Positions 27,218 through 37,040 of a stretch of 64,000 nucleotides of DNA are shown here, piece by piece. Each line of letters starts with the position of its first letter. Within the stretch, counting starts at the first letter, position 1. The notes under the pieces are model-generated. The model was not told the origin of the DNA. It worked only from the letters and a program-made list of their open reading frames with translations, and made no database searches. This stretch comes from Tsukamurella pseudospumae. Lineage in GTDB: Bacteria > Actinomycetota > Actinomycetes > Mycobacteriales > Mycobacteriaceae. The position numbers and the translations under genes were made by a program. The DNA lies in assembly GCF_001575205.1 (NCBI RefSeq), contig NZ_LSRE01000001.1, forward strand, positions 372,001-436,000. The letters are read 5' to 3'.

Positions 27218-28803
27218 GGGAGCAGGATCCCGGGGTTGAGCACGCCCTGCGGGTCGAGTGCGGCCTTGACGGCGCGGAGCGCGGTCACCTGGACCTCACC
27301 GATCTCCTCCACATAGGTGGAGCGGTGGTCGGTGCCGACGGCGTGGTGGTGCGTGATCGACGCGCCGGCCGCGCGGATCGCGGCGTTCGCCGCGGCCTTG
27401 GCGGCGCCCCACTGCGCGAGTGGGTCCTCCAGCGCCTTCGAGATCACCGTGAAGTACAGCGACGCACCGGTCGAGTAGACGTGCGAGATGTGGCACATCA
27501 CCACGGCGGGAGTGCCCTGGTCGCCCAGCGCAGCGGTCAACGCCGCCGTCACATCGGCCTTGAGCCGCTCGATGTTCGACCAGAAGGTGACCGTCTCGAG
27601 CGTCTCGACCAGCGCGCCCGCGTCGAGGAGCGGATCGCGCAGGTACGGACCGCGGAACCGGCCGACGCGCCAGGCCTCCCCCGGCTCCTCGCCGAGGAAC
27701 TGACCGCCCAGCTCGGCGAGGCGGGCGGAGACGTAGCCGTCGCGGCAGTCGACATCGGGCTCGTCGCCCTCGAAGCCGACGATCATCATGACGCCACCCG
27801 CGGCGGCCTTGCCCGCGGCGCTGGGGTCGGCCAGGTTGAGCGCGGTCTCCACCTCGTCGGAGAGGCGCAGCACCGTCGGGCGGACCGACCCCTGCGCGAG
27901 CACCCGCATGGCACGGGCCCCGGCCGCGAAGTCCGCGAAGTGCCAGCCGTAGAAGCGGCGCACCGTCGGGACGGGGTGCACGCGGACGCGCACGGCCGTG
28001 ACCACACCGAACGCGCCCTCCGAGCCGAGGAAGAGCTGCCGCAGGTCCGGTCCCGCGGCCGACTTCGGCGCGGTCCCGATCTCGGCGACGCCCTGCGGAG
28101 TCGCGACGGTGAGCCCCACGACCATCTCGTCGAACCGGCCGTAGCCGATGGAGGACTGCCCGGCGGAGCGGGTGACGGCGCAGCCGCCGACGGTCGCGCC
28201 CTCGTAGGACTGCGGGAAGTGGCCCAGTTCGAAGCCCTGCTCGGCGAGCAGCCGCTCGGCCTCGGGCAGCCGCGTTCCGGCGGCCAGCGTCGCGACCTGC
28301 GAGACCGCGTCGAGCGCGATCAGGCCGGTCAGTGCGCGCAGGTCCAGGGCGACGACGGGGCGGGCGCGCTCGGGCGCGAGGCCGCCGGTCACCGACGTGC
28401 CGCCGGCGAACGGGCTCAGAGTGAGGTCCTTCGCCGCGCACACGGCCAGCACCTCGGCGACCTGCTCGGCGGTCGCCGGGGTGACCACGGCGTCCGGCGC
28501 ATCGGAGGTGTCGCCGACGCGGTACTTGAGCAGGTCCGGCGTGGAGTAGCCGCGAAGGTGGGCCAGACGCGTACCGTCGTCGACAGCGACCGCGGCGCCC
28601 GTCTTCTGCAGGGCCGACAGCGCCCGGCCGGAGACCCGGGACGGCATGAGGAAGAGCTCCGCGCCGGGCCCGGGTCCGCCCTCGATGCCGAGCATCGTGA
28701 GCGCGCCGAGCACCGACTCGGACAGGTGCATCGGCGCGCCGGGGTCGCCCCAGCGACCGGGCTCGAAGGCGACGACGGGCAGAACCACCTCAGACGATGT
28801 CAT
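27214..28803 (-). CDS. FAD-linked oxidase, alkyl-DHAP synthase-like (Rv2251-like)
   Basis: 529 residues. A PCMH-type FAD domain (PDAVVTPATAEQVAEVL, then the pyrophosphate loop SPFAGGTSVTGGL) is followed by the C-terminal FAD-oxidase domain (GTDHRSTYVEEIGEVQ, LDPQGVLNPGILLP) with the His-rich SITHHHAVG that in alkyl-DHAP synthases lies at the active site. Its substrate may be a glycerolipid precursor or a hydroxy acid. The ATG is 15 bp from the divergent TetR start and probably shares its operator. Confidence 0.9.
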   Translation of the reverse strand: MTSSEVVLPVVAFEPGRWGDPGAPMHLSESVLGALTMLGIEGGPGPGAELFLMPSRVSGRALSALQKTGAAVAVDDGTRLAHLRGYSTPDLLKYRVGDTSDAPDAVVTPATAEQVAEVLAVCAAKDLTLSPFAGGTSVTGGLAPERARPVVALDLRALTGLIALDAVSQVATLAAGTRLPEAERLLAEQGFELGHFPQSYEGATVGGCAVTRSAGQSSIGYGRFDEMVVGLTVATPQGVAEIGTAPKSAAGPDLRQLFLGSEGAFGVVTAVRVRVHPVPTVRRFYGWHFADFAAGARAMRVLAQGSVRPTVLRLSDEVETALNLADPSAAGKAAAGGVMMIVGFEGDEPDVDCRDGYVSARLAELGGQFLGEEPGEAWRVGRFRGPYLRDPLLDAGALVETLETVTFWSNIERLKADVTAALTAALGDQGTPAVVMCHISHVYSTGASLYFTVISKALEDPLAQWGAAKAAANAAIRAAGASITHHHAVGTDHRSTYVEEIGEVQVTALRAVKAALDPQGVLNPGILLP

Positions 28804-28818
28804 GATACATTTGTACAC
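28804..28818. promoter_or_regulatory. 15-bp divergent promoter/operator between flavoprotein and TetR genes
   Basis: The whole intergenic space is 15 bp. It contains TACATTTGTA (28806-28815), a TACA-TT-TGTA inverted repeat. On the plus strand TACATT (28806-28811) is a -10 element seven bases before ATG 28819, fitting a leaderless TetR transcript. On the minus strand TACAAA lies six bases before ATG 28803. One bound TetR dimer could control both directions. Confidence 0.5.
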
Positions 28819-29427
28819 ATGGTGTCGCAGGATCTCAATTCTCGGAGTGCAACCGCACGGGGCCCCGCCAACGCAGTCGACGACGAGACGATCCTCGACG
28901 CGGCGCGCGACCTCATGTCCACCATCGGGATCCGCCGCACCACCATGGCCGATGTCGCGCGCACCGCGCAGGTCTCCCGCGCCACGCTGTACCGCCGCTA
29001 CCCCAACGTGCAGGCCCTCGCCGCCGCTGTCACGACGCGCGAGTTCGTCGCGGCGCTGACCACCGTCGGGCTGTTCGACGGTGCCACGGGTCGCGAGACC
29101 ATCGCCCGCACCGTGGCCCACGTGACCTCCGCCGCCCGGTCGCATCCGCTGCTGCGCCGGATCGTCGAGCTCGATCCCGAATTCCTCATGCCGTACCTGC
29201 TGCACCGCACCGGCCGCACGTCCCGAGCCCAGCTCGAGGCGTTGACCAGCGGGATCGCCGCGGGCCAGGCCGATGGGAGCATCCGCTCCGGCGACCCGGC
29301 CGAGCACGCCGCGGTCGTCCTGCAGCTGGCGTGGTCCTCGGCGCTCACCGGACCGGTGTTCACCGAGTCCGCCGATCTGCTCGACGCGCAGCTCTTCGAT
29401 CTCATCGAGAGGTACCTGCGCCCGTGA
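28819..29427 (+). CDS. TetR family regulator (Rv2250c-like)
   Basis: 202 residues. The N-terminal helix-turn-helix is evident in DETILDAARDLMSTIGIRRTTMADVARTAQVSRATLYRRYPN (split here across residues ~18-60: the recognition helix is VSRATLYRRY). The C-terminal ligand domain has no predictable ligand, but the setting (glpD, diacylglycerol kinase, alkyl-DHAP synthase-like oxidase) suggests a lipid or glycerol-derived effector. The stop overlaps the glpD start (GTGA), so it is also co-translated with glpD. Confidence 0.92.
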   Translation: MVSQDLNSRSATARGPANAVDDETILDAARDLMSTIGIRRTTMADVARTAQVSRATLYRRYPNVQALAAAVTTREFVAALTTVGLFDGATGRETIARTVAHVTSAARSHPLLRRIVELDPEFLMPYLLHRTGRTSRAQLEALTSGIAAGQADGSIRSGDPAEHAAVVLQLAWSSALTGPVFTESADLLDAQLFDLIERYLRP

Positions 29428-30970
29428 CCGTCGAACCCCTCGCGCACGTCGCGCCCGCTTCCCGCCTCTCGGCAGCCCGACGGTCCGCCGATCTCGCCGC
29501 CCTCGCCGCCGATCCGTCCGTCGACCTGCTGGTGATCGGCGGCGGCGTCACCGGGACCGGGGTCGCCCTCGACGCCGCGAGCCGCGGCCTGCGCGTCGCC
29601 CTCGTCGAGAAGCACGACCTCGCGTTCGGCACCAGCCGCTGGTCCAGCAAGCTCGTACACGGCGGCCTGCGCTATCTCGCGTCCGGCGCCGTCGGCATCG
29701 CCTACGAGAGCGCCGTCGAGCGCGACGCGCTGATCCGCGTGATCGCGCCGCACCTGACCCGCCCCCTGCCCCAGGTGGTGCCCCTCCTCGACGACGTCTC
29801 CCGCAAGGACGCCGCGCTGACCCGCGTCGGCTTCCTCGCCGGCGACGCACTGCGGATCGCGGCCCGCACCCCGGGATCCGAGCTCGCCCGGTCCCGGCGC
29901 GTCTCCCCCGCCGAGGTGATCGCGATGGCGCCCACCGTGAAGCGGACGGGACTGCGCGGCGGCCTGCTGAACTGGGACGGCCGGCTCACCGACGACGCGC
30001 GACTGACCATGGGCATCGCCCGCACCGCCGCCGCACACGGCGCGACGATCCTCACGCACTGCGCCGCGTCGCAGGTCACGGGCACCGCGGCCGTCCTCGC
30101 CGACGAGCTGTCCGGGCACTCGTTCACCCTGCGCGCCAAGGCCGTCGTCAACGCGACCGGCGTGTGGTCCGGCACGGTCGACAGCGCGGTCGTCCTGCGC
30201 CCCAGCCGCGGCACCCACCTGGTGTTCCGGCAGGAGAGCTTCGGCGGACTCACCGCGGGCCTGACGGTGCCCGTCCCGGGCTCGTTCGGCCGGTACGTCT
30301 TCGCCCTGCCGCAGCCCGATGGGCGCGTGTACGTGGGCCTCACGGACGAGGAGGCCGACGGTCCGCTGCCCGACGTCCCGACGCCGTCGGACGACGAGAT
30401 CGACTTCCTGCTCGCGACCGTCAGCCTCGCCCTCGGTACCCCGCTCACCCGGGCCGACATCGTCGGGACGTTCGCCGGCCTGCGGCCACTCCTCGACTCG
30501 GGCGCAGGGCAGACGGCGGACGTCTCGCGCAAGCACGCGGTCCTCACCCGCGACGACGGCCTCGTGACCGTGGTCGGCGGCAAGCTCACCACCTACCGGC
30601 GGATGGCGGAGGACGCCGTCGACGCCGCGCTCGCCGCATCCGGCCTGCCCGCCGGTCCGTGCGCGACCCGGACGCTACCGCTCGTCGGCGCGGCCCCGCG
30701 GGAGAACCTGCGGCGCATCGACGCGCCCGAGCGGCTCGTCCGCGCCTACGGCACCGAGGCGACTGCCGTCGTGGCCCTCGGCGAGGCCGACCCCGCGCTG
30801 ACCCTTCCGGTGGCGGACGGCACGGAGGTCACGGGCGCGGAACTCGTCTTCGGCGCGCTCGCCGAGGGGGCGGTCACGGCCGCCGATCTGCTCGAGCGCC
30901 GCACGCGCCTGTCGCTGATCCCCACCGTCGCCGAGGCGGCCGGGGACGCCGCGAGGTCGGCCCTCGATCG

Positions 30971-30977
<7 letters not shown>
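29424..30977 (+). CDS. glpD: Glycerol-3-phosphate dehydrogenase, FAD-dependent
   Basis: 517 residues, GTG start coupled to the TetR gene. N-terminal FAD site [19 protein letters not shown] (about 36-54), the family stretch [17 protein letters not shown], and the C-terminal [18 protein letters not shown] motif with an adjoining DAO_C domain. It oxidises glycerol-3-phosphate to DHAP at the membrane, passing electrons to quinones; mycobacterial counterpart GlpD1 (Rv2249c). It converges on the COG0523 GTPase with a 7-bp tail-to-tail overlap. Confidence 0.95.
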
Positions 30978-32125
<1,148 letters not shown>

Positions 32126-32155
32126 GCCACTAATAGTAACCATTGCCATTAGTGG
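32126..32155 (-). promoter_or_regulatory. Zur/Fur-like operator over a leaderless promoter
   Basis: A 29-bp palindrome (32127-32155) has perfect outer arms CCACTAAT and ATTAGTGG and matched inner positions (G, AA / TT, C). On the minus strand it contains the -10 TACTAT (32138-32133), seven bases before ATG 32125. An AT-rich dyad of this size in front of a COG0523 gene is what a zinc-responsive repressor site looks like. Confidence 0.65.
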
Positions 32156-32171
32156 CGCCCGGCGTCGGGCG

Positions 32172-32660
32172 TCAGGCACCGCCGTAGTGGGCCGACATCT
32201 CCGGGAAGTAGTCGTCGAAATCCGGTGCTGCACGGCCGTTCTCAGCGGCAACGAGGGCGTCGAGGTAGTACTCCCAGCCGGGCCCCACCTCCGCGGCGTT
32301 CGCCGCGGCGTCGAGATGGTGGACGAAGGTCAACCGGGTGCGGTCACCGTCCCGCTCGACGAGCGCCTCGAGGTTCCACTCGCCGTACTCGTCCTGGGAA
32401 TGCACACCGAGCCGCCGCGGCGGCTCGCACGCCGTGATGGTCATCGGCATGACGGGAGCCCCCTCCTCGAAGCCCATCGTCACCCGCACGACGGAGCCGA
32501 CTCCGGGCTCACCCGTCCAGGGGCCGAACAACCGTGCCGTCCGCTCCGACTCCGTGATCGAGGCCCAGACGTCGTCGACGCCCGCATCGAAGTACCGCTC
32601 GAGGATCAGGTCGCGCCCACCGTCGGTGATCACCACGCGCCCGGTCGCCTGCTTGGTCAT
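32172..32660 (-). CDS. SRPBCC (AHSA1-like) domain protein
   Basis: 162 residues. The START/Bet v1-like pattern [31 protein letters not shown] is typical of activator-of-Hsp90-homology proteins, and the C-terminus ends with helix [13 protein letters not shown]. Such proteins bind hydrophobic ligands and in actinobacteria are often encoded with an ArsR regulator, as here: the ATG overlaps the ArsR stop (ATGA). The ligand is unknown. Confidence 0.88.
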   Translation of the reverse strand: MTKQATGRVVITDGGRDLILERYFDAGVDDVWASITESERTARLFGPWTGEPGVGSVVRVTMGFEEGAPVMPMTITACEPPRRLGVHSQDEYGEWNLEALVERDGDRTRLTFVHHLDAAANAAEVGPGWEYYLDALVAAENGRAAPDFDDYFPEMSAHYGGA

Positions 32661-33052
32661 GCCGTTCCCCGTTCTCGTGTTCCATCGATCTCCGTGACAC
32701 CCGCAGCGTCCGCCGCGCGGGCGTTGTCGCGCCGCGTGCGACGCACCTCCGTGTCCAACGCGGGCGAGGCCAGCAGGCCCGCGAGCCCGGCAGAGCCGCG
32801 GACCCGCGCCAGCCAGCCGTCGATCTCGTCGAGCGCCTCGAGCCGCAGCGCGTACGTCCGCTCGCGCCCGTCCCCGCCCGACGGTCCGCCCTCGACGACA
32901 CCCGCATCGCGGAGCACGCGCAGATGCCGACTGACGGCCGGTCGGCTGATGTCGAACTCGGAGGCGACCTGCCCCGCGGTCATCGGAGCCCTACTCAGCA
33001 GCACCACGATCCGGCGCCGCACCGGGTCGGCGATGGCTGCGAAGACGCTCAC
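32657..33052 (-). CDS. ArsR-type winged-helix regulator
   Basis: 131 residues from GTG 33052 (VSVFAAIADPVRRRIVVLL). The winged helix is clear (MTAGQVASEFDISRPAVSRHLRVLRDAGVV split over residues ~24-53). No metal-binding Cys pair is visible, so it is one of the SRPBCC-linked ArsR group rather than a metal sensor. An ATG at 33070 would add six residues but lies within the palindrome 33061-33078; the GTG is preceded by TACGTT plus six bases, favouring a leaderless start there. Confidence 0.85.
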   Translation of the reverse strand: MSVFAAIADPVRRRIVVLLSRAPMTAGQVASEFDISRPAVSRHLRVLRDAGVVEGGPSGGDGRERTYALRLEALDEIDGWLARVRGSAGLAGLLASPALDTEVRRTRRDNARAADAAGVTEIDGTRERGTA

Positions 33053-33078
33053 CCCAAAAACGTAACACATCAGTTACG
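33053..33078 (-). promoter_or_regulatory. ArsR promoter and palindromic operator
   Basis: CGTAAC-N6-GTTACG (33061-33078) is a perfect 6-6-6 inverted repeat. On the minus strand TACGTT (33064-33059) lies six bases before GTG 33052 and overlaps the repeat. The layout suggests autoregulation of the ArsR-SRPBCC pair. Confidence 0.5.
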
Positions 33079-33085
33079 CACTCGT

Positions 33086-34138
33086 CTAGAAGAGCGACTC
33101 CTGCAGGTCCGGAGCAGCGGAGCCGTGGACCCGAGGAGTACGTGCCGCGCGCTGCGGCGGGCTCCCATAGGGATCCTCCAGGCGCAGCAGCCCGAACTCC
33201 TCGAGCATCGGCGTGACGCGGGCGCGCAGGTGCGTGCGGTAGTCGGCCGAGACCCGGCCGGTGGAGCCGTACAGCTGGCGGTAGCGCCGCACCAGCATCG
33301 GATGGTTCTCGGACAGCCAGCCGAGGAACCAGTCCCGGTAGCGGCCCGTCAGGTTCAACGCCATGACCGAGGCCGTGGTCGCGCCCGCGTCGGCGAGGGC
33401 CTCGAACAGCGCGCGCAGCGAGGCCGTGTCGTCGGTGAGGTAGGGCACGACCGGCGCGACCATCACGTGGCAGTCGAAGCCGGCGTCGGCGACCGCGCGG
33501 ATCAGGTCGAGCCGCGCCGCGGGCTTCGGCGCACCGGGCTCGAGAGACTGTTGCAGAACCGGATCCAGCAGCGCCAGCGACACCGACAACTGCACGGGCA
33601 CCGTGGTCGCGGCGGTGACCAGCAGCGGCAGGTCGCGCCGCAGCAGTGTGCCCTTGGTGAGGATCGAGATCGGCGAACCCGCGCCCGCGAGCGCCCCGAT
33701 GACGCCCGGCATGAGCCGGTACCGCCCCTCCGCCCGCTGATACGGATCCGTGTTCGTCCCGAGCGCGACCGGATCGCCGTGCCACGAGGCCCGGCGGAGC
33801 TCCTTCTTGAGCACTGACACCAGATTGGTCTTCACGACGATCTGACTGTCGAAGTCACCACCCGCGTCGAACTCGAGGTACTCGTGACTCGAGCGCGCGA
33901 AGCAGTACGTGCACGCGTGCGTGCACCCGCGGTACGGGTTGATCGTCCAGGTGAAGGGCATCGCGGAGGACTCGGGAAGCTTGTTCAACGCGCTCTTGCA
34001 CAGCACCTCGTGAAAGGTGATCCCCTCGAACTCCGGCGTGGTGACCGTGCGTCCGTAGCCCTCCAGGCCCGGCAGCGCCCGCACCCCCGACCCCGCTTCG
34101 GCGGAGCCGTCGCCCAACAACTGACCATTCCATCGCAC
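33086..34138 (-). CDS. Radical SAM protein, Rv2578c-like
   Basis: 350 residues, GTG start. The [4Fe-4S] cluster motif is GCTHACTYCFARSSHEYLEF, followed by VVKTNLVSVLKKEL, ALGTNTDPYQRAEG and ILTKGTLLRRDLPLL, as in the Rv2578c family related to SplB-type proteins. The reaction is unknown, although the family resembles DNA photoproduct lyases. A 17-bp LexA-like palindrome lies nine bases upstream (34147-34163), which would fit DNA-damage control if functional. Confidence 0.92.
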   Translation of the reverse strand: MRWNGQLLGDGSAEAGSGVRALPGLEGYGRTVTTPEFEGITFHEVLCKSALNKLPESSAMPFTWTINPYRGCTHACTYCFARSSHEYLEFDAGGDFDSQIVVKTNLVSVLKKELRRASWHGDPVALGTNTDPYQRAEGRYRLMPGVIGALAGAGSPISILTKGTLLRRDLPLLVTAATTVPVQLSVSLALLDPVLQQSLEPGAPKPAARLDLIRAVADAGFDCHVMVAPVVPYLTDDTASLRALFEALADAGATTASVMALNLTGRYRDWFLGWLSENHPMLVRRYRQLYGSTGRVSADYRTHLRARVTPMLEEFGLLRLEDPYGSPPQRAARTPRVHGSAAPDLQESLF

Positions 34139-34146
34139 ACCGACAG

Positions 34147-34163
34147 TCGAACACGTCGTTCGA
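34147..34163 (-). promoter_or_regulatory. LexA-like palindrome with off-by-one spacing
   Basis: TCGAAC-N5-GTTCGA on either strand. The actinobacterial SOS box is TCGAAC-N4-GTTCGA, so both half-sites are perfect but the spacer is one base longer. It is immediately upstream of the radical SAM gene. A different dyad-binding protein is equally possible. Confidence 0.35.
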
Positions 34164-34192
34164 GTCGAGTCAAGTATTCGAACAGCGCGTCG

Positions 34193-34885
34193 CTACCAGA
34201 GCGGGCGGGCGATCTCCTCGACCTCGTCGGTGGAGAACACCAGCTCCTCGCCGCCGCCGAGCTCCCGCGCGATCCCCGCGGCGCGGAACAGCGGCCGGTC
34301 CCGCATCGGCATCGACGTCGACTGGGCCCGCGCCTGCTCCGCGAGCACCCGCGCGATGTCGCCGACCTCCGGCCGGCGATTGCGTTCCAGCGCCTCCGCG
34401 AGCCGGCGAGTGCCCAGCATCGGCAGCTCGCGGCCGCGCACGCGACCCCGCCCCGAGCCCTCGTACAGGGCGATGGGGAGGCGCACCGTCGTCCTCCCCT
34501 GGCGCAGCCGGAGCGAGACCTGCGCGAACCGGGCCACCTCCGCGACCAGGTCGACCTCGTCGGCGTCCATGAGATTCATCCGCTGTGTCCGCAGTGTCCG
34601 GCGGGTCAGCACGCGGTGATCGAGCACGACCCGGCGCCGAGCGACGCCCAGGTAACCACCGACACCGGGCGCGGCACCGGCGACCAGCACGGCGATGCCC
34701 CACGGGGCGCCCACCAGCACCGTCACGATCACGCCGACGATCACCGTCGCGATGAGGCCGATCGCCAGGGCGCGACGTACCTTCGGCAGCATCAGCCGCG
34801 GCGGGATGAGGTCCACGTCGACGGCGTCCTCCGCGCTCAGCTCCCGCGGGTCGCGGGCGCCGGGCTCGGCAGGACTGGACGACAC
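34193..34885 (-). CDS. Membrane protein of unknown function
   Basis: 230 residues, GTG start five bases after the hisS stop. A cytoplasmic N-terminus is followed by two adjoining membrane segments (about 40-60 and 63-80, ALAIGLIATVIVGVIVTVLV and IAVLVAGAAPGVGGYLGV) and a soluble C-terminal domain of about 140 residues whose first part (RRRVVLDHRVLTRRTL) resembles a PH-like strand pattern. I do not recognise a specific family. It is likely co-transcribed with hisS. Confidence 0.75.
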   Translation of the reverse strand: MSSSPAEPGARDPRELSAEDAVDVDLIPPRLMLPKVRRALAIGLIATVIVGVIVTVLVGAPWGIAVLVAGAAPGVGGYLGVARRRVVLDHRVLTRRTLRTQRMNLMDADEVDLVAEVARFAQVSLRLRQGRTTVRLPIALYEGSGRGRVRGRELPMLGTRRLAEALERNRRPEVGDIARVLAEQARAQSTSMPMRDRPLFRAAGIARELGGGEELVFSTDEVEEIARPLW

Positions 34886-34890
34886 GAGGG

Positions 34891-36198
34891 CTACTCCGCG
34901 CTTTCCGGCGCCTCGGCGCTCTCGGTCACGATCACGTCCACGACGGTATCGATCGGCACGGCCCGCTGCTCGCCCTTCGCCAGATCCTTGAGCATCACGA
35001 CGCCCTGGTCGAGCTCGGAATCACCCAGGATCAGGGCGAAACGGGCACCTGACCGGTCCGCGGCCTTCATCGCGCCCTTCATGGCGCGGTTGCCGTAGGC
35101 CATGTCGGACCGCACGCCGGCGGCCCGCAGGCGTCCCAGCAGCGGCACCATCGCGTCCCGTGCCGCGTCGCCGAGCGGCACGCCGAAGGCCGTGACCCGC
35201 GGCGCCGACGGTGCGCGCTTGCCCTCCGCGGCCAGCGCCAGGAGCGTGCGGTCGACGCCGAGCCCGAAGCCCACGCCCGTCACGCCCTCCCGGCCGCCCA
35301 ACTGCTCGACGAGGCCGTCGTACCGGCCCCCGCCGCCGATGCCGGACTGCGCACCCAGGCCGTCGTGGACGAACTCGAAGCAGGTCTTGGTGTAGTAGTC
35401 GAGTCCGCGCACGAGCCGGGGGTTCACGACGTACGGCACACCGAGCGCATCGAGGTAGCCGAGCACCTTCTCGAAGTGCTCGCGGGCATCGTCGGACAGC
35501 GAGTCGACCATGAGCGGCGCATCGGCCGTCATGGCCTTGACCTCGGGACGTTTGTCGTCGAGCACGCGCAGCGGGTTGATCTCGGCGCGGCGCCGCGTCT
35601 CGTCGTCCAGGTCGAGCGCGAACAGGAACTCCTGCAGCTTCTCCCGGTACTGCGGCCGGCACGTGGCGTCGCCCAGCGACGAGATCTCCAGTCGGAAGCC
35701 GTCGAGCCCGACGCTGCGATAGGCGCGGTCGGCGACGGCGATCACCTCGGCGTCGAGCGCCGGGTCGTCGACGCCGATGGCCTCGATGCCCACCTGCTGC
35801 AACTGCCGGTAGCGGCCCTCCTGAGGACGCTCGTACCGGAAGAACGGTCCCGCGTACGCGGCCTTGACCGGCAGTTGGCCGCGGTCGAGGCCGTGCTGCA
35901 GGACGGCGCGCACGACGCCCGCCGTGCCCTCGGGGCGCAGCGTGACCGACCGGTCGCCACGGTCGGCGAAGGTGTACATCTCCTTCGCCACCACGTCGGT
36001 CGACTCGCCCACGCCCCGCGCGAACAGGGTCGTGTCCTCGAAGATCGGCAGCTCGATGTAGCCGTAGCCGGCCTCGGCCGTCGCGGTCAGCAGAGCACTG
36101 CGCACCGCCAGGAAGTCGGCGGAGCTGTTCTTCTCCCCCGACGGCACCGGGATGTAGTCGGGAATTCCCTTGGGAGCCTGGAAGCTACCGGCGCTCAC
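34891..36198 (-). CDS. hisS: Histidyl-tRNA synthetase
   Basis: 435 residues, GTG start overlapping the stop of the MBL hydrolase gene. Class II motifs: motif 2 [17 protein letters not shown], HisRS-specific [13 protein letters not shown] and [15 protein letters not shown], motif 3 [10 protein letters not shown], and a C-terminal anticodon-binding domain ([21 protein letters not shown]). It supplies His-tRNA for translation. The MBL hydrolase-hisS pair is conserved in mycobacteria (Rv2581c-Rv2580c). Confidence 0.97.
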   Translation of the reverse strand: MSAGSFQAPKGIPDYIPVPSGEKNSSADFLAVRSALLTATAEAGYGYIELPIFEDTTLFARGVGESTDVVAKEMYTFADRGDRSVTLRPEGTAGVVRAVLQHGLDRGQLPVKAAYAGPFFRYERPQEGRYRQLQQVGIEAIGVDDPALDAEVIAVADRAYRSVGLDGFRLEISSLGDATCRPQYREKLQEFLFALDLDDETRRRAEINPLRVLDDKRPEVKAMTADAPLMVDSLSDDAREHFEKVLGYLDALGVPYVVNPRLVRGLDYYTKTCFEFVHDGLGAQSGIGGGGRYDGLVEQLGGREGVTGVGFGLGVDRTLLALAAEGKRAPSAPRVTAFGVPLGDAARDAMVPLLGRLRAAGVRSDMAYGNRAMKGAMKAADRSGARFALILGDSELDQGVVMLKDLAKGEQRAVPIDTVVDVIVTESAEAPESAE

Positions 36199-36932
36199 AG
36201 TCCGTATCGTCCTTTCCGCTCCGCGGGCGTCTGCGTGCCCGTGAGCCCCTGCAGGAACGGGTTCATCGCCCGCTCCCGTCCGATGGTGGTGGCCGGGCCG
36301 TGCCCGGGCAGGACGACGGTGTCGTCCCGCAGGGGCAGCAGCTTCTCGGCGATCGAGCGCAGGAGGCGCTCGTGGCTGCCGCCCGGCAGATCCGTGCGCC
36401 CGATGGAACTCTGGAAGAGCACGTCGCCGTCGAAGGCGACGGTGACCGTCTCCCCCTCGACGGGGGCACCGTCACCGTCGACCGCGGGGGCCGCGACGGT
36501 GAAGACGATCGAGCCCGGGGAATGGCCCGGCGCGTGGTCGACGCCGAAGGTGATCCCGGCCAGCTCCACCGGCTCGCCGTCGACGAGCTCGACGACCTTC
36601 TGCGGCTCGACGAACACCTGGTCCCCGATCATCGCGCCGAGGGCGGCGCCGATCCCGACGGCCGGATCGGCGAGCATCGGCCGGTCGGCGTCGTGGATGT
36701 GGACGGGGATCCCGTACTCGTCGGCGAAGGGCTGCGCCGTCCAGGTGTGGTCGAGGTGACCGTGGGTGAGCAGCACCGCGACGGGGTTCAGCCGGTGCTC
36801 GGCCAGGAGCTGCTTGAGAGGCTCGACGGCGTCCTGACCGGGGTCGATGACGACGGCGTCGGAGCCCGGACCCGCTGCGACGACGTAGCAGTTGGTCTGG
36901 AACACCCCCGCGGGGAATCCGGTGATCAGCAT
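36195..36932 (-). CDS. Metallo-beta-lactamase fold hydrolase, glyoxalase II-like (Rv2581c-like)
   Basis: 245 residues. The zinc motif THGHLDHT is followed by downstream ligands in [17 protein letters not shown] and VLPGHGP. This layout matches hydroxyacylglutathione hydrolase-like enzymes; mycobacteria lack glutathione, so a thioester of another thiol is a likely substrate (inference). It is divergent from ppiB and coupled to hisS. Confidence 0.92.
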   Translation of the reverse strand: MLITGFPAGVFQTNCYVVAAGPGSDAVVIDPGQDAVEPLKQLLAEHRLNPVAVLLTHGHLDHTWTAQPFADEYGIPVHIHDADRPMLADPAVGIGAALGAMIGDQVFVEPQKVVELVDGEPVELAGITFGVDHAPGHSPGSIVFTVAAPAVDGDGAPVEGETVTVAFDGDVLFQSSIGRTDLPGGSHERLLRSIAEKLLPLRDDTVVLPGHGPATTIGRERAMNPFLQGLTGTQTPAERKGRYGL

Positions 36933-37040
36933 CCGACCATTGTGGCACCAGACCCGGTGGCGGCGTCCATCAGGTTTAACTGGCAGACTTGGCGATCAGT
37001 TGTGCCCGCCGGATGTCGGTAATGAGGAGGTCGTCACACC

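Noticed and set aside
34147-34163. Calling a true LexA box
   Set aside because: Spacer is five, not four; kept only as a LexA-like dyad.
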